This document shows positions 20,922 to 29,396 of a DNA stretch of 64,000 bases, in pieces; the stretch's first letter is position 1; every line of letters begins with the position of its first letter. The stretch is from Aphelidium insulamus. Lineage: Eukaryota; Aphelidiomycota; Aphelidea; Aphelidiaceae. The position numbers and the translations under genes are program-made. The DNA lies in contig JAZDSV010000001.1 of assembly GCA_036784855.1 (NCBI GenBank), forward strand, positions 310,001-374,000. The letters are read 5' to 3'. Below the pieces are notes generated by a model that made no database searches, was not told the DNA's origin, and worked only from the letters and a program-made list of their open reading frames with translations.

Positions 20922-21982
20922 CAAACCTTGAATTTATCCTTGCGCACTTGAAACAAGACTTCAATCATGTACTGCACACGGAGGTCGATTTGAGCGTCGT
21001 GCAGAATGCTCCGGAACCGTTCAAACGTGGCGTGAGTGGCCTTGGGCGAGGCGTCCGACAGGAATGCACCCACTTCACGCATGAATCCCACCGCCACCTC
21101 CACCGAATCGTCCGTGGGCCGTTCCAACAGCAGTGCCAGAATCTGCAGCGCCACAATCTCATGGCAGACTTGGTGGTTGACGAGATGCGCCAGGAACTTT
21201 GTCACCGCCAGACACTGCGTCTTGTCATTGCGGCGGTACGAGCGCTGGAATGCGGCAATTAACCGCGACACGATAAGCGCTCCGACCGCCGGCAACTTTG
21301 TGTTGATGATGGCGAGCACGGCGGCGTAGACGTGCGTGTACACGGGCGATGCATTCTGCGCGCGAACCAACGACCGGGCAAACAGACCACGCCCACGGAC
21401 CAAATTCTCATTGAAGAGTTCGAGGGCGATGTTTTGAATGTTGCCCACGTTCACCTTGTTGATCAGGCCGTTTATGCTCTTCTTGAGCGCTTCCCAGTGC
21501 ATCCGCTGGTAGGCCTCGCTGGTCTTGTCGGTGATGGCGGCCTGGAGTGCACGCAGACGCGCCGGCGGTATATATGTGCCTCCGGTGCGCGTGGTCACCG
21601 CCAGCAAGTTCATCTCTGCCTCCTGGTCGTAGGGTGTGGCGCTGCTGGGTGCAGAGGTATCCTTGTCTGCCGCGCTGACTGCATGATGACGCGGCGGGCT
21701 TGCTCGTCTCTCGGGGCGGTAGTCACGCAGACGGCGATGATGATGATTATCGCTGTCACGATGGTGTCGTCGGCGACGGCTGCCGGGAGAGCGTGACCGT
21801 GAGCGTGAATACTCGATCCGTTTCCGTCTGCCGCCGCCCGAGTGACCATGATCCGGTTCACGGTGCCGGTGGCTATTGTCATGACCGTGGTGGTCACCGT
21901 GGTGTTCACCGCCGGAGTGCAATATTGTGGGCGAACCACTGCGCTCATCCGGCCGGCGCCGCTCCGTCTGCACCGCCGCCAT
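19598..21982 (-). CDS. CWC22: Spliceosome protein CWC22
   Basis: CWC22 escorts eIF4A3 to the spliceosome for exon-junction-complex loading. After an Arg/Ser/His-rich head comes the MIF4G domain: [57 protein letters not shown] and [20 protein letters not shown]. After an intron (about 20850-20927, containing a TA tract) come [20 protein letters not shown] and the MA3 domain [37 protein letters not shown] and [21 protein letters not shown] last exon encodes an RS-rich tail ending RSRSLRRR. I prefer the ATG at 21982 ([16 protein letters not shown]). An upstream in-frame ATG at 22051 is possible. Confidence 0.95.
20886..20920. repeat. (TA)n tract in a CWC22 intron
   Basis: Pure AT dinucleotide run within the intron between the MIF4G and MA3 halves of CWC22. 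Confidence 0.9.
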
Positions 21983-22034
21983 TGATAATGCGCTGGCTGT
22001 TTGCGGTGGCCCTGACCGAAGCCAGATCCAGCCT

Positions 22035-22200
22035 AAATAACTGTGGCTCACATTGTTACATCTGTCCGTAAATATGTAGTAGAACCATGTATCCGGCCTA
22101 CATACTATAACTGTGGCTCACATTGTTATGTCCGTAAATAGTATACCAGGATATCCAGTTTACATACTATAACTGTGGCTCACATTGTTATGGCCACGCA
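22035..22200 (+). repeat. Three-copy tandem repeat between CWC22 and DCAF7
   Basis: The unit AACTGTGGCTCACATTGTTA recurs at about 22039, 22109 and 22171, spaced 70 and 62 nt, with partly shared flanks (TGTCCGTAAATA, TACATACTATAA). It lies in the 540-bp gap between the divergent CWC22 and DCAF7 genes; I see no gene there. The copies may be regulatory sites or remnants of a local duplication. Confidence 0.8.
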
Positions 22201-22522
22201 GTAGTATTGCTGTGCTACTTTAATAACGTTCCTTACAATCACACAGAAACCGTCCGCCAAGTCCACATAGTGTTTGTGTATTTACCTCATATACAAACGT
22301 AGGTCAAATCTATGATGTTGTTCTACAATTGCATATCTTCCGGTTGAATTGTCTCCACGATCAGGAAGATTCCGCCATAGAGTGCTGCATAATAGTTCTC
22401 TCTCTGGCCAGCATTTATTGCGAAGTTTGCAAGACATGCATGTTTCTGTATAATGTATATGATTTGCCGCTCTGCATTTCGTGTTGTTAAGCAAAGAACA
22501 CCGAACAGAGATCTCACACACA

Positions 22523-23832
22523 ATGGCGCACCGCGAGATATACCGATACGATGCGCCGTGGCCAGTGTACGCGCTGCAGTGGAGTAATCGCCCGCAAACT
22601 GGCTGGCGTCTTGCTGTCGGCAGCTTCCTGGAAGAGTACAAGAACAAGGTGGGTGTGCTCATGCTCGCTGGCCACATTGCCGCGCTGTGACCACTTCAGG
22701 TGCACATTGTCGACATGCAGCATAAGGGGGCTGCCGCTGTGGAGCCAATGCCAGAGACGACCTCGACTGTCGGCACAGCGCAATGTGTTGCCGAAGACGA
22801 TCATCACTATCCCATCACCAAGTTGATGTGGACGCCGTATAAGGATGTTCGTGCGTGCGTGTGTATATGCTCATGCGGCAAGTGTCAGTGGGGCTTAATC
22901 GCGCTGCATCTACAGAACTCTCTCGATATGCTGGCCACGACGGGGGACTTTCTGCGGCTGTGGCAAGTGACGGACGCTGGCCATTTGCAGAGACTGGCCA
23001 TGCTGTCAAATGTAGGTCCTACTTATATACGTTATACCTGGAATACCCGGTCTCATGCACACCGCGCACCGCAGAACAAGTCAGAGTATTGCGCGCCGAT
23101 AACTTCCTTCGACTGGAATCAAATAAATGTCAACATTATTGGCACAGCGAGCATCGACACCACCTGCACCATATGGGACATTGAGACACAGCAGGTGAAG
23201 ACGCAGCTCATCGCGCACGACAAGGAGGTCTACGATATGGCGTTCACTCCCAATGAGGCCGACACGTTTGCCTCTGTGGGAGCGGACGGTTCCGTGCGCA
23301 TGTTTGACCTGAGGTATATTGAATCTTTTCAGTGCACAAATGTGCACGGAGTTTATCACGATTGTAGAAATTTAGAGCACTCGACTATAATATACGAAAC
23401 GCCAAACGCCACGCCTTTGCTGCGACTGTGCTGGAACCGCCAGGATCCAAACTACATGGCCACGGTGCAACTTGATTCCAGCCATGTGATCATTCTGGAC
23501 GTGCGAGTGCCCAGCATACCCGTAACCGAACTGCACGGCCACGCTGCAGCCGTCAATGCATGTGCTTGGGCGCCGACTTCGAGCGCGCACTTGTGCACCG
23601 TCGGTGAGTGTGTGGATTTGTATTGCTCAATGTTAATTTTGCTTATTATTTCGCGGCAGGCGACGACTCTCAGGCTCTGATTTGGGATTTGAGCCAGATG
23701 AAAAAGTATGCGCATGAGCCAGTGCTATCGTACCGCGCCTCCGCCGCCATCAACCAGGTTTCATGGTCTGCCGTGAACAGCAAGTGGATCGCCATTGCCG
23801 CCGGTTCCGCGGTGGAAATGCTGCGCATATGA
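22523..23832 (+). CDS. DCAF7: WD40 scaffold DCAF7/WDR68
   Basis: DCAF7 is a seven-blade WD40 scaffold that binds DYRK/HIPK kinases and the CUL4 ligase. The start EIYRYDAPWPVYALQWSNRP matches the family. Then come LAVGSFLEEYKNK, HHYPITKLMWTPYKD, LDMLATTGDFLRLWQV, INVNIIGTASIDTTCTIWDI, HDKEVYDMAF and FASVGADGSVRMFDLR, nearly identical to the animal protein. The end reads DDSQALIWDLSQMKKYA and WIAIAAGSAVEMLRI. At least five short introns occur. Two of them (starting near 22848 and 23012) are 3n and stop-free, so the open frame runs through them. ATG at 22523, stop 23830-23832. This is one of the best conserved genes in the window. Confidence 0.97.
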
Positions 23833-23914
23833 ACATTTGTGAATACAGTTTGTATATGAAGACGTTCATTGTCCTAGTAACTGTGTTAACAGTCGTTAAA
23901 TGCATCCATAGAAT

Positions 23915-25800
23915 TTATTGAGGCATTGAGCGATAGTTCTTGGCCACATCCCAGTAAGAGACACAGCTGGCACCCAGACACTCCTTCACCTTTTGCTCCG
24001 TGGGACACTGTCGGAATCGGAATCCGCGAAAATCAGCAGCGGCCTTCTCCCCCTCCCACACCAACACACACTCGTTCACAGTCGCAGTGTCAGCGTCCAG
24101 GAACGACGTGTCTGCCTTCTCGGACCAGTCGATCCGCTGCGTCATTAAGCGTTTGTACCGCGCCACGCCCTTCGGCCCTCCCTCCACCACCACCAGATTG
24201 TTGGTACCGTGCACAATGCACACGCCCGACAAATGGTTCTGCTGGGCGTTCATATCGATCTTGAACCGATGGGATGGGTGTGACACATCGCGCACTCTAA
24301 GGCAAGTTATGGTATATGAATGTATATGCATATTTTGCGTACTCACCGAAATACCGCCACGTGCACCTTGAGCCGTGTGTCTTCGGAAAACTTTTTGACA
24401 TGCTTGGCGGAGCGCTCCTCGGCAGTAAGCTTGCGCGCCTGATTGTCCTGCTCGTGCTTGAGCTGCCGGTCGGCCATCTGGTCGCGCACGGCCATCTCAA
24501 TCTGCGTGGGGTCCTGCACGGCCTCGGTGGCCAGCACGCGCATCAAATTGGACAGCTTGACCTTTTGGTGTTCGGGCGGGAGAAGGCCAAGGCGGATCTT
24601 CTCCTGCTTCTCCTTCTGCTCCTCCAGCCGGCGCAGACGCCGAGCCTTCTTCTTCTCCCGCGTGGTGAGCATGACGCTGCTCACGCGCACCGGCGCCTCA
24701 AACAACGGCTCAATGGGCACCGGATGCTGAATCAGGGTGGTGACAATGTTGTCCAGTCGGATGCAGCGGCACCGCAGATCGTCATAGGTGCCACGCGGCA
24801 GGAAGTTCAGGTCCCACCACTCCACGGCGGGCACGGCGTCATGCACCACGGCACCGTCGCCCACCATGTCAAACTCGGCCTCCAGACCGGATTTCTGCAC
24901 GCGCTCCTGAATGCTGCGGCGTATGGCCTCCAGTTTGGCCTCGGCGCGCATTTTGTCGGCCTGCGCGACAAACTTGCCCTGCGGCACGAATTTGAGGACA
25001 CCGCGCGGTGCCTGGCGTGCAGATAGTTTGGCGGTGCAGTCAGCGTACTTGCCACCAGCCAGGTTCATATCAAAGTGTTGGGTTCGCGCGATTGCCAGCG
25101 CTGTTTCGCCGGGCGGCAGCGACTTCTTGTCCGCCTTGGTGTCCAGAGGCTGGGTATCTGCTGCTGCCGCCGCTCCCGCTGCTGAAGGGGTAATGTGTTT
25201 CTGCGATGCCACGGCGGTCTTGGCGGCATGTTGCTGCTGCTGCTATCCGTGTAAGTCGTCTCAACGACACATGCACAGGTACCTATTCTTACTTACCGCG
25301 TGCCGCCTGATGCCGATTTGGCCACCGTCAAGCATGAGCGATGGGTGAACGTCCATCTGGAGACCGCGCTTGGCGGACGCGTCTTCCAGGGCATCACCCA
25401 CCGCCCGGTTGTTGTGCACGGCGATCTTGGTGAGACGGCGCCGTGCCATCTCCTCTGCATGCTTCCGGCGCACCAGATCCTCGGTGCCGGCCGCTGCCAC
25501 TGCCGCCGCTATCATCTGGGGCTGGTGGCGCTGCTGGTGGCGAGCTTGACTGACTTGCGCTGGCGGCCGGTTCTTTTGTATGCGCGCCATCTTCTCGGCG
25601 ATCTCGCGCTTCTTCTCGGCCATCATGGCGGCGATGTCGGCTGCAGAGGGCGGGGCTTGCGGGGCCTTGCCTGTGGTGCTGGCGGCAATTACGGAATTTC
25701 TGCCATCCGCCGCCCCAGAGTCGGACCATTTGGACCGCTTCTGCGGCGGCTCTGTGGCAGAGTGCGCGGCAGGTGGAATTTCCGTGGCGCGCTTGGACAT
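23915..25800 (-). CDS. PRPF3: U4/U6 snRNP protein PRPF3 (Prp3)
   Basis: PRPF3 is a core protein of the U4/U6-U5 tri-snRNP. The N-terminal part has a long charged helix (MMAEKKREIAEKMARIQKN) and the conserved ALEDASAKRGLQMDVHPSL. The central domain reads FDMNLAGGKYADCTAKL, VEWWDLNFLPRGTYDDL, LIQHPVPIEPLFE and TTREKKKARRLRRLEEQKEK. The C-terminal ferredoxin-like domain gives FKIDMNAQQNHLSGVCIVHG, NLVVVEGGPKGVARYKRLM and FRGFRFRQCPTEQKVKECLG. I chose MSKRATEIPP at 25800. The frame is open further upstream, but that part lacks similarity. Introns lie near 25213-25290 and 24300-24345. No PWI domain is seen. Confidence 0.96.
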
Positions 25801-26052
25801 TTTGGTGACTGTCTCTGTATGTAAAAGGTTGACTGCCACTGGAGGGTTTTCTCGGGATGCAGACGTCGCAGTAGTGTAAAAAGGAATTAACTGTATGTAA
25901 ACGGCATTGCCGCTAGACCCTTTCCAGGTTGGAGCCTTGCGTACATACTTACATAGCATATCATGGATGCCCTGAACCTGAACTACGAACACGGACGGGA
26001 ACACCGACCACACTGACCACCACAGAAGAGCGTAATCAAACTATGACGAATA

Positions 26053-26313
26053 TTATGGTCTGAAATCCCTCGTTTGGTAGCCCAACAAAAGCCTTCCCTG
26101 CCGAAGATAAAGCTGTATCTCAACAAGGATTACAAAGTACACATTTAGCTGTCCACGTATGTAGTATTTAGTATCCCCGTATTCCCAGTACAATGTCGCA
26201 TTATCTGTTTTCCCTATTGTGAAATCTAGTTTTCGCGCGGTGTATGATATATGGCTGATCACAAGTACATAAAACCAGGCCACTTTCACATTAACGACAT
26301 GTAGAGACACCAT
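26053..26313 (-). CDS. Possible small secreted or membrane protein, 86 residues; doubtful
   Basis: An open frame in an otherwise empty 700-bp gap (25801-26500). The N-terminus carries a hydrophobic stretch VKVAWFYVLVISHISYTA that could be a signal peptide or anchor. The rest is polar with aromatic residues (TLYWEYGDTKYYIRGQ). There is no recognisable family. Base composition is AT-richer than the conserved genes. It may be a chance frame. Confidence 0.25.
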   Translation of the reverse strand: MVSLHVVNVKVAWFYVLVISHISYTARKLDFTIGKTDNATLYWEYGDTKYYIRGQLNVYFVILVEIQLYLRQGRLLLGYQTRDFRP

Positions 26314-26500
26314 CTGTGCAAGTAATCACAATGTAGCAGACGATGTAATGGAAAGCCGAAACACTTGGCCGCCGCCTGTGATTGAGCCGCCCAGTGTTTC
26401 GGCGTTTCATCCGCCCAGCATCCTTGAATGCTACTTAAGCAGAGTGTGCGTGCGTTATTTGGTTGTGCAAAGCTTCCTCGCACACAAACTATACTGCGGA

Positions 26501-27559
26501 ATGTACAGCAATATTTTGTTCTTTTTCTCTTTATCATCGTTGGCGCTACTACATCTGCATTCAGTGGACGCGAATAACGCGGCCAAATGGTGGCTTAATT
26601 CGGGAGACAGTGATCAAACAGCGTTACCCGAAGGCGATGGGAAAGTCATCGCTAGCGGCAGCCATAGCTCGGCAGCTGCATTTAAGCCACCTCCATTGCC
26701 AACGCAACCAGGAGGCCGTTTAACTGTACCTCCGATAGCTGCAGGAGATCCTGATTTTAGAGCACCTCCAATGGTAAGGCAACAGGGTGGCCTTTTGAAT
26801 GTGCCGCCTCTGCAGCCACCACCTCTGCCACCCCGACCAGAGAATCCACAACTGGAAGAATATAATGCACGGAAAGACGTCCAGAAAATTGTGGAAAGCC
26901 AAAAGCCATCCGTTGTCGCGGCAGCCGGACAGCCTGAAGCAGATGGCAATGCAGGTGCTGATGGAAGCAAGAAAATGAAAAAGGAAATTCGATTTCACGG
27001 AAACATTGACGTGAAGGAGTACCAACCTGACCAAAATGAGCACGAGGATGGCAGCGAGTTTCTGATTGTCAAGAAGGACCCATCTGCATTGACGGCAGCC
27101 ATGCGCAAATTTGGCAAGAAGAAAACGCCAGCTGGTGCAGTTGTAACTGATGGCGGTACCACCACGCAACCCGCCACGGGGGGCAACAAACCGTCAACGG
27201 CGGCAAATAAGCTGACCAAACCATTCAAGGCTGCGGGCAAACACGTCACGAATGGCGTGTCGGCTGCCCATGCCGTCGCAACTCAGTCACGCAACGCCGG
27301 CGCTGCACTATTTAATTCGCTGAGAACTCGCAAATCGTCGAATGGTGGGTCAACTGAGCCGCCTTTGCCTGCAGTCGGTGATGCTGCTCAAACTCCCGGC
27401 AAGGGAGGGCGGCTGAAAATGCCCTCGATTACAATGCCTTCCCTGTTTAAGCGCAAGAAGACAGACCAGGAGGAACTGCCAAATATCGGCCCATATTTTA
27501 ATGTGCCAGGTGGTAGGCCGGCCGATCCAAATGGACGCATTCCCCCCAACTGGGCTTAA
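26501..27559 (+). CDS. Secreted proline-rich orphan protein
   Basis: An intronless frame. The ATG at 26501 opens a textbook signal peptide (MYSNILFFFSLSSLALLHL, then HSVDA) followed by AKWWLNSGDSD. The rest is low-complexity, with two similar Pro-rich blocks (PTQPGGRLTVPPI and RQQGGLLNVPPL), a charged middle (FHGNIDVKEYQPDQNEHEDG), basic stretches (FGKKKTPAG, LFKRKKTDQEEL) and an Asn/Pro-rich end. The frame is open back to 26348, but that upstream part looks like leader. I do not recognise the family. Secretion is inferred from the N-terminus. The lack of introns sets it apart from most neighbours, as with the secreted ankyrin gene. Confidence 0.7.
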   Translation: MYSNILFFFSLSSLALLHLHSVDANNAAKWWLNSGDSDQTALPEGDGKVIASGSHSSAAAFKPPPLPTQPGGRLTVPPIAAGDPDFRAPPMVRQQGGLLNVPPLQPPPLPPRPENPQLEEYNARKDVQKIVESQKPSVVAAAGQPEADGNAGADGSKKMKKEIRFHGNIDVKEYQPDQNEHEDGSEFLIVKKDPSALTAAMRKFGKKKTPAGAVVTDGGTTTQPATGGNKPSTAANKLTKPFKAAGKHVTNGVSAAHAVATQSRNAGAALFNSLRTRKSSNGGSTEPPLPAVGDAAQTPGKGGRLKMPSITMPSLFKRKKTDQEELPNIGPYFNVPGGRPADPNGRIPPNWA

Positions 27560-27703
27560 TATAAGTTCATCTTTCTGTATTTGCATGTTGCGCAGAGTTG
27601 GTGTGTGGTGGTCCACACAGAAAAAAAGGTTACCAACGTGCACTACCACTCAAGTTTGTTCTTGGATGTCAGAGGTAAAGCATAAACCGTGGGGTCATAC
27701 TTA

Positions 27704-28666
27704 ATGTTGCGGCAGTGCACCTTATTTCTGTTATGTGGGTGGACTCTATTCTTGGTGTTCAGTACGAGCATGTGGTGGCAGTACACGCGACATATGGAAC
27801 ATTTGCCATTGAACAACAGCACTACTCTGGATACACAGTCACTGCACGGCAAGCCCGTGGCAGTATTAGATAAAAGTACGGCACCGCCGTGCCCCCAATG
27901 TCCCAGTGTAGGCTGTGGCGGCAACAAGAACAGTCAGAGGGACGCGCTACAAATCGTGGTTGCACGCTGGAACGAGGACACGGCGTGGCTGCAGCAATAT
28001 TTCCCCCACGCACCGAGCATCGTCTACCAAAAGACAACGTCCACGGAACAGTGCGCCGACATCGAGTACTGCTTCCCGAAAAATGTGGGCGCCGAAGCTC
28101 CAGTGTACCTGCTGTACATCGTCCAGCACTATGACCGCCTGCCGAACGTGACGGCTTTCCTGCACGGCCACCGCAACTCATATCACCAGGAAGACATTGT
28201 CAAGCGGCTGAAAACACTCAGGCTGGACCGTGTTGGCTATGTTAATCTGCGGGAACCGGTGGTGTACGGCGAGCCTTCAGACGACTTGCGCTATTCACTC
28301 AACGATCCCGGCAGCAAAATGTCTATACATCTCCGACTGACGTGGCCCGTGCTGATGGAGCCACTATTCGGACCGGCACCGATAATGATCTCTGTACCGT
28401 GCTGTGCACAGTTTGCCGTGTCCCGCGACCGCATACTGGCCAACCCGAAAGAGTTCTATCAGCACCTGCTGGACTGGGTGCAGTCGACCGATCTGTCGTC
28501 GTACTGGTCCAGCCGAATGTTTGAGTACTACTGGCACATTATGTTTGGCGAGCAGCCCTTCTACCAGCGTCCTCCCAACTGCGAACAGTTTGACTGCCGT
28601 GACGAACCTGGTGAACTACTTGATGATCACGATATTGCTGGTGGAATAGAGCCTTCAATATGTTAG
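27704..28666 (+). CDS. DUF3431-type membrane-anchored protein
   Basis: A single-exon gene of about 320 codons. The N-terminus has one hydrophobic anchor (CTLFLLCGWTLFLVFSTSM), giving a type II membrane protein with a lumenal domain. That domain shows DUF3431 features: LQIVVARWNEDTAWLQQYF, KNVGAEAPVYLLYIVQHYDR, LPNVTAFLHGHRNSYHQEDI, and later VPCCAQFAVSRDRILANPKE and FEYYWHIMFGE. DUF3431 proteins are common in fungi and some protists. They look like Golgi glycosyltransferase-like proteins, but no activity is proven. The ATG at 27704 is the first in frame. A truncated copy of the C-terminal third follows downstream. Confidence 0.82.
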   Translation: MLRQCTLFLLCGWTLFLVFSTSMWWQYTRHMEHLPLNNSTTLDTQSLHGKPVAVLDKSTAPPCPQCPSVGCGGNKNSQRDALQIVVARWNEDTAWLQQYFPHAPSIVYQKTTSTEQCADIEYCFPKNVGAEAPVYLLYIVQHYDRLPNVTAFLHGHRNSYHQEDIVKRLKTLRLDRVGYVNLREPVVYGEPSDDLRYSLNDPGSKMSIHLRLTWPVLMEPLFGPAPIMISVPCCAQFAVSRDRILANPKEFYQHLLDWVQSTDLSSYWSSRMFEYYWHIMFGEQPFYQRPPNCEQFDCRDEPGELLDDHDIAGGIEPSIC

Positions 28667-28783
28667 TTGTTGGGAGTAAGTGTACTTATTATGTATGAGT
28701 GCAAAGAGAGAGAAGACTCTGTGAGCATATTATACCAGCTGTGGTGCTAATGCTTACAGAATGCAGATATATATGTGGAAAGA

Positions 28784-28905
28784 GTTTGTCACGTATTAGT
28801 GAACGTGTTCTTATCTTGGAGTTACAGAGACATGGCGCCCCCACAATTGCAATGGAGCTCACGAAACTACGCTGGATTACCACTACAAGATGGATAAGTG
28901 TCGGA
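28784..28905 (+). mobile_element. Helix-turn-helix fragment resembling a Tc1/mariner transposase N-terminus
   Basis: The plus frame reads LSRISERVLILELQRHGAPT then IAMELTKLRWITTTRWISVG. This has the shape of the first helix-turn-helix of Tc1/mariner-like transposases (ER-I-L-L--G-----A--L-----T--RW). No catalytic DDE part is seen nearby, so it would be a short remnant. The call rests on a pattern of about 40 residues only. Confidence 0.4.
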
Positions 28906-28921
28906 GTAGTAGACGAAATGG

Positions 28922-29200
28922 ATGCGGGAAACGTGTCCCCTGCTGATGGGGGAAAGGCTTGGCGCGGTGCCGGACGAGATCTACGTGCCGTGCAGTGCAC
29001 AGTTTGCCGTGTCACGCCAACGCATTCTGGCCAACACGAAAGAGTTTTACCAGAAGCTACTCGACTGGGTGAAGTCGACTGATATGCCGACCTACTGGTC
29101 TAGCCGCGTACTGGAGTACTATTGGCACATCATGTTTGGCAAGGCGCCGAAGTATACGCGGCCCGACACGTGCGAGCAGTTTTATTGTAACGACCACTAG
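28922..29200 (+). pseudogene. Truncated tandem copy of the DUF3431 gene (C-terminal third)
   Basis: The frame reads CPLLMGERLGAVPDEIYVPC, then SAQFAVSRQRILANTKEFYQ, KLLDWVKSTDMPTYWSSR and VLEYYWHIMFGKAPKYTRPD. It aligns with the end of the upstream DUF3431 protein at about two thirds identity over some 85 residues. Everything N-terminal to this is missing; the helix-turn-helix remnant lies there instead. It is most simply a partial duplicate that has lost its start and membrane anchor. Conservation of the frame to a proper stop at 29198-29200 leaves room for a small expressed product. Confidence 0.7.
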
Positions 29201-29264
29201 ATCGATTTGGACATTTATTATCAAGTAAGTCATCACTCTGGGTGAAGTGGGAAAATTTTTTCCG

Positions 29265-29327
29265 CCAATCACAACGTAGTTGCGAACAGCCGCTATTCCC
29301 CCTTGCGCTGTGTGTGCGCTATAAATA
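29265..29327 (+). promoter_or_regulatory. CCAAT box and TATA box pair
   Basis: CCGCCAATCA (CCAAT at 29265-29269) is followed 55 nt later by CTATAAATAC (TATA at 29320-29327), a classic core-promoter spacing pointing right. No plus-strand gene is recognised downstream; the next gene is the Crypton recombinase read the other way. It could drive an antisense transcript or be part of the Crypton insertion. The functional call is inference. Confidence 0.4.
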
Positions 29328-29396
29328 CAATGTGCTTGTCAGTGTGTCAGCTCTTTGTTTATTCAGTCGGTGAGCCGCCGCCGCCGCCGTGCTCGC

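Noticed and set aside
20886-22200. Possible CRISPR or satellite array
   Set aside because: Only a TA tract and three diverged 20-nt motif copies with unequal spacing; nothing array-like, and the genome is eukaryotic.
24316-25026. 236-codon open frame on the plus strand
   Set aside because: Antisense shadow of PRPF3, rich in Leu/Leu-Leu runs from the complementary Glu/Lys codons.
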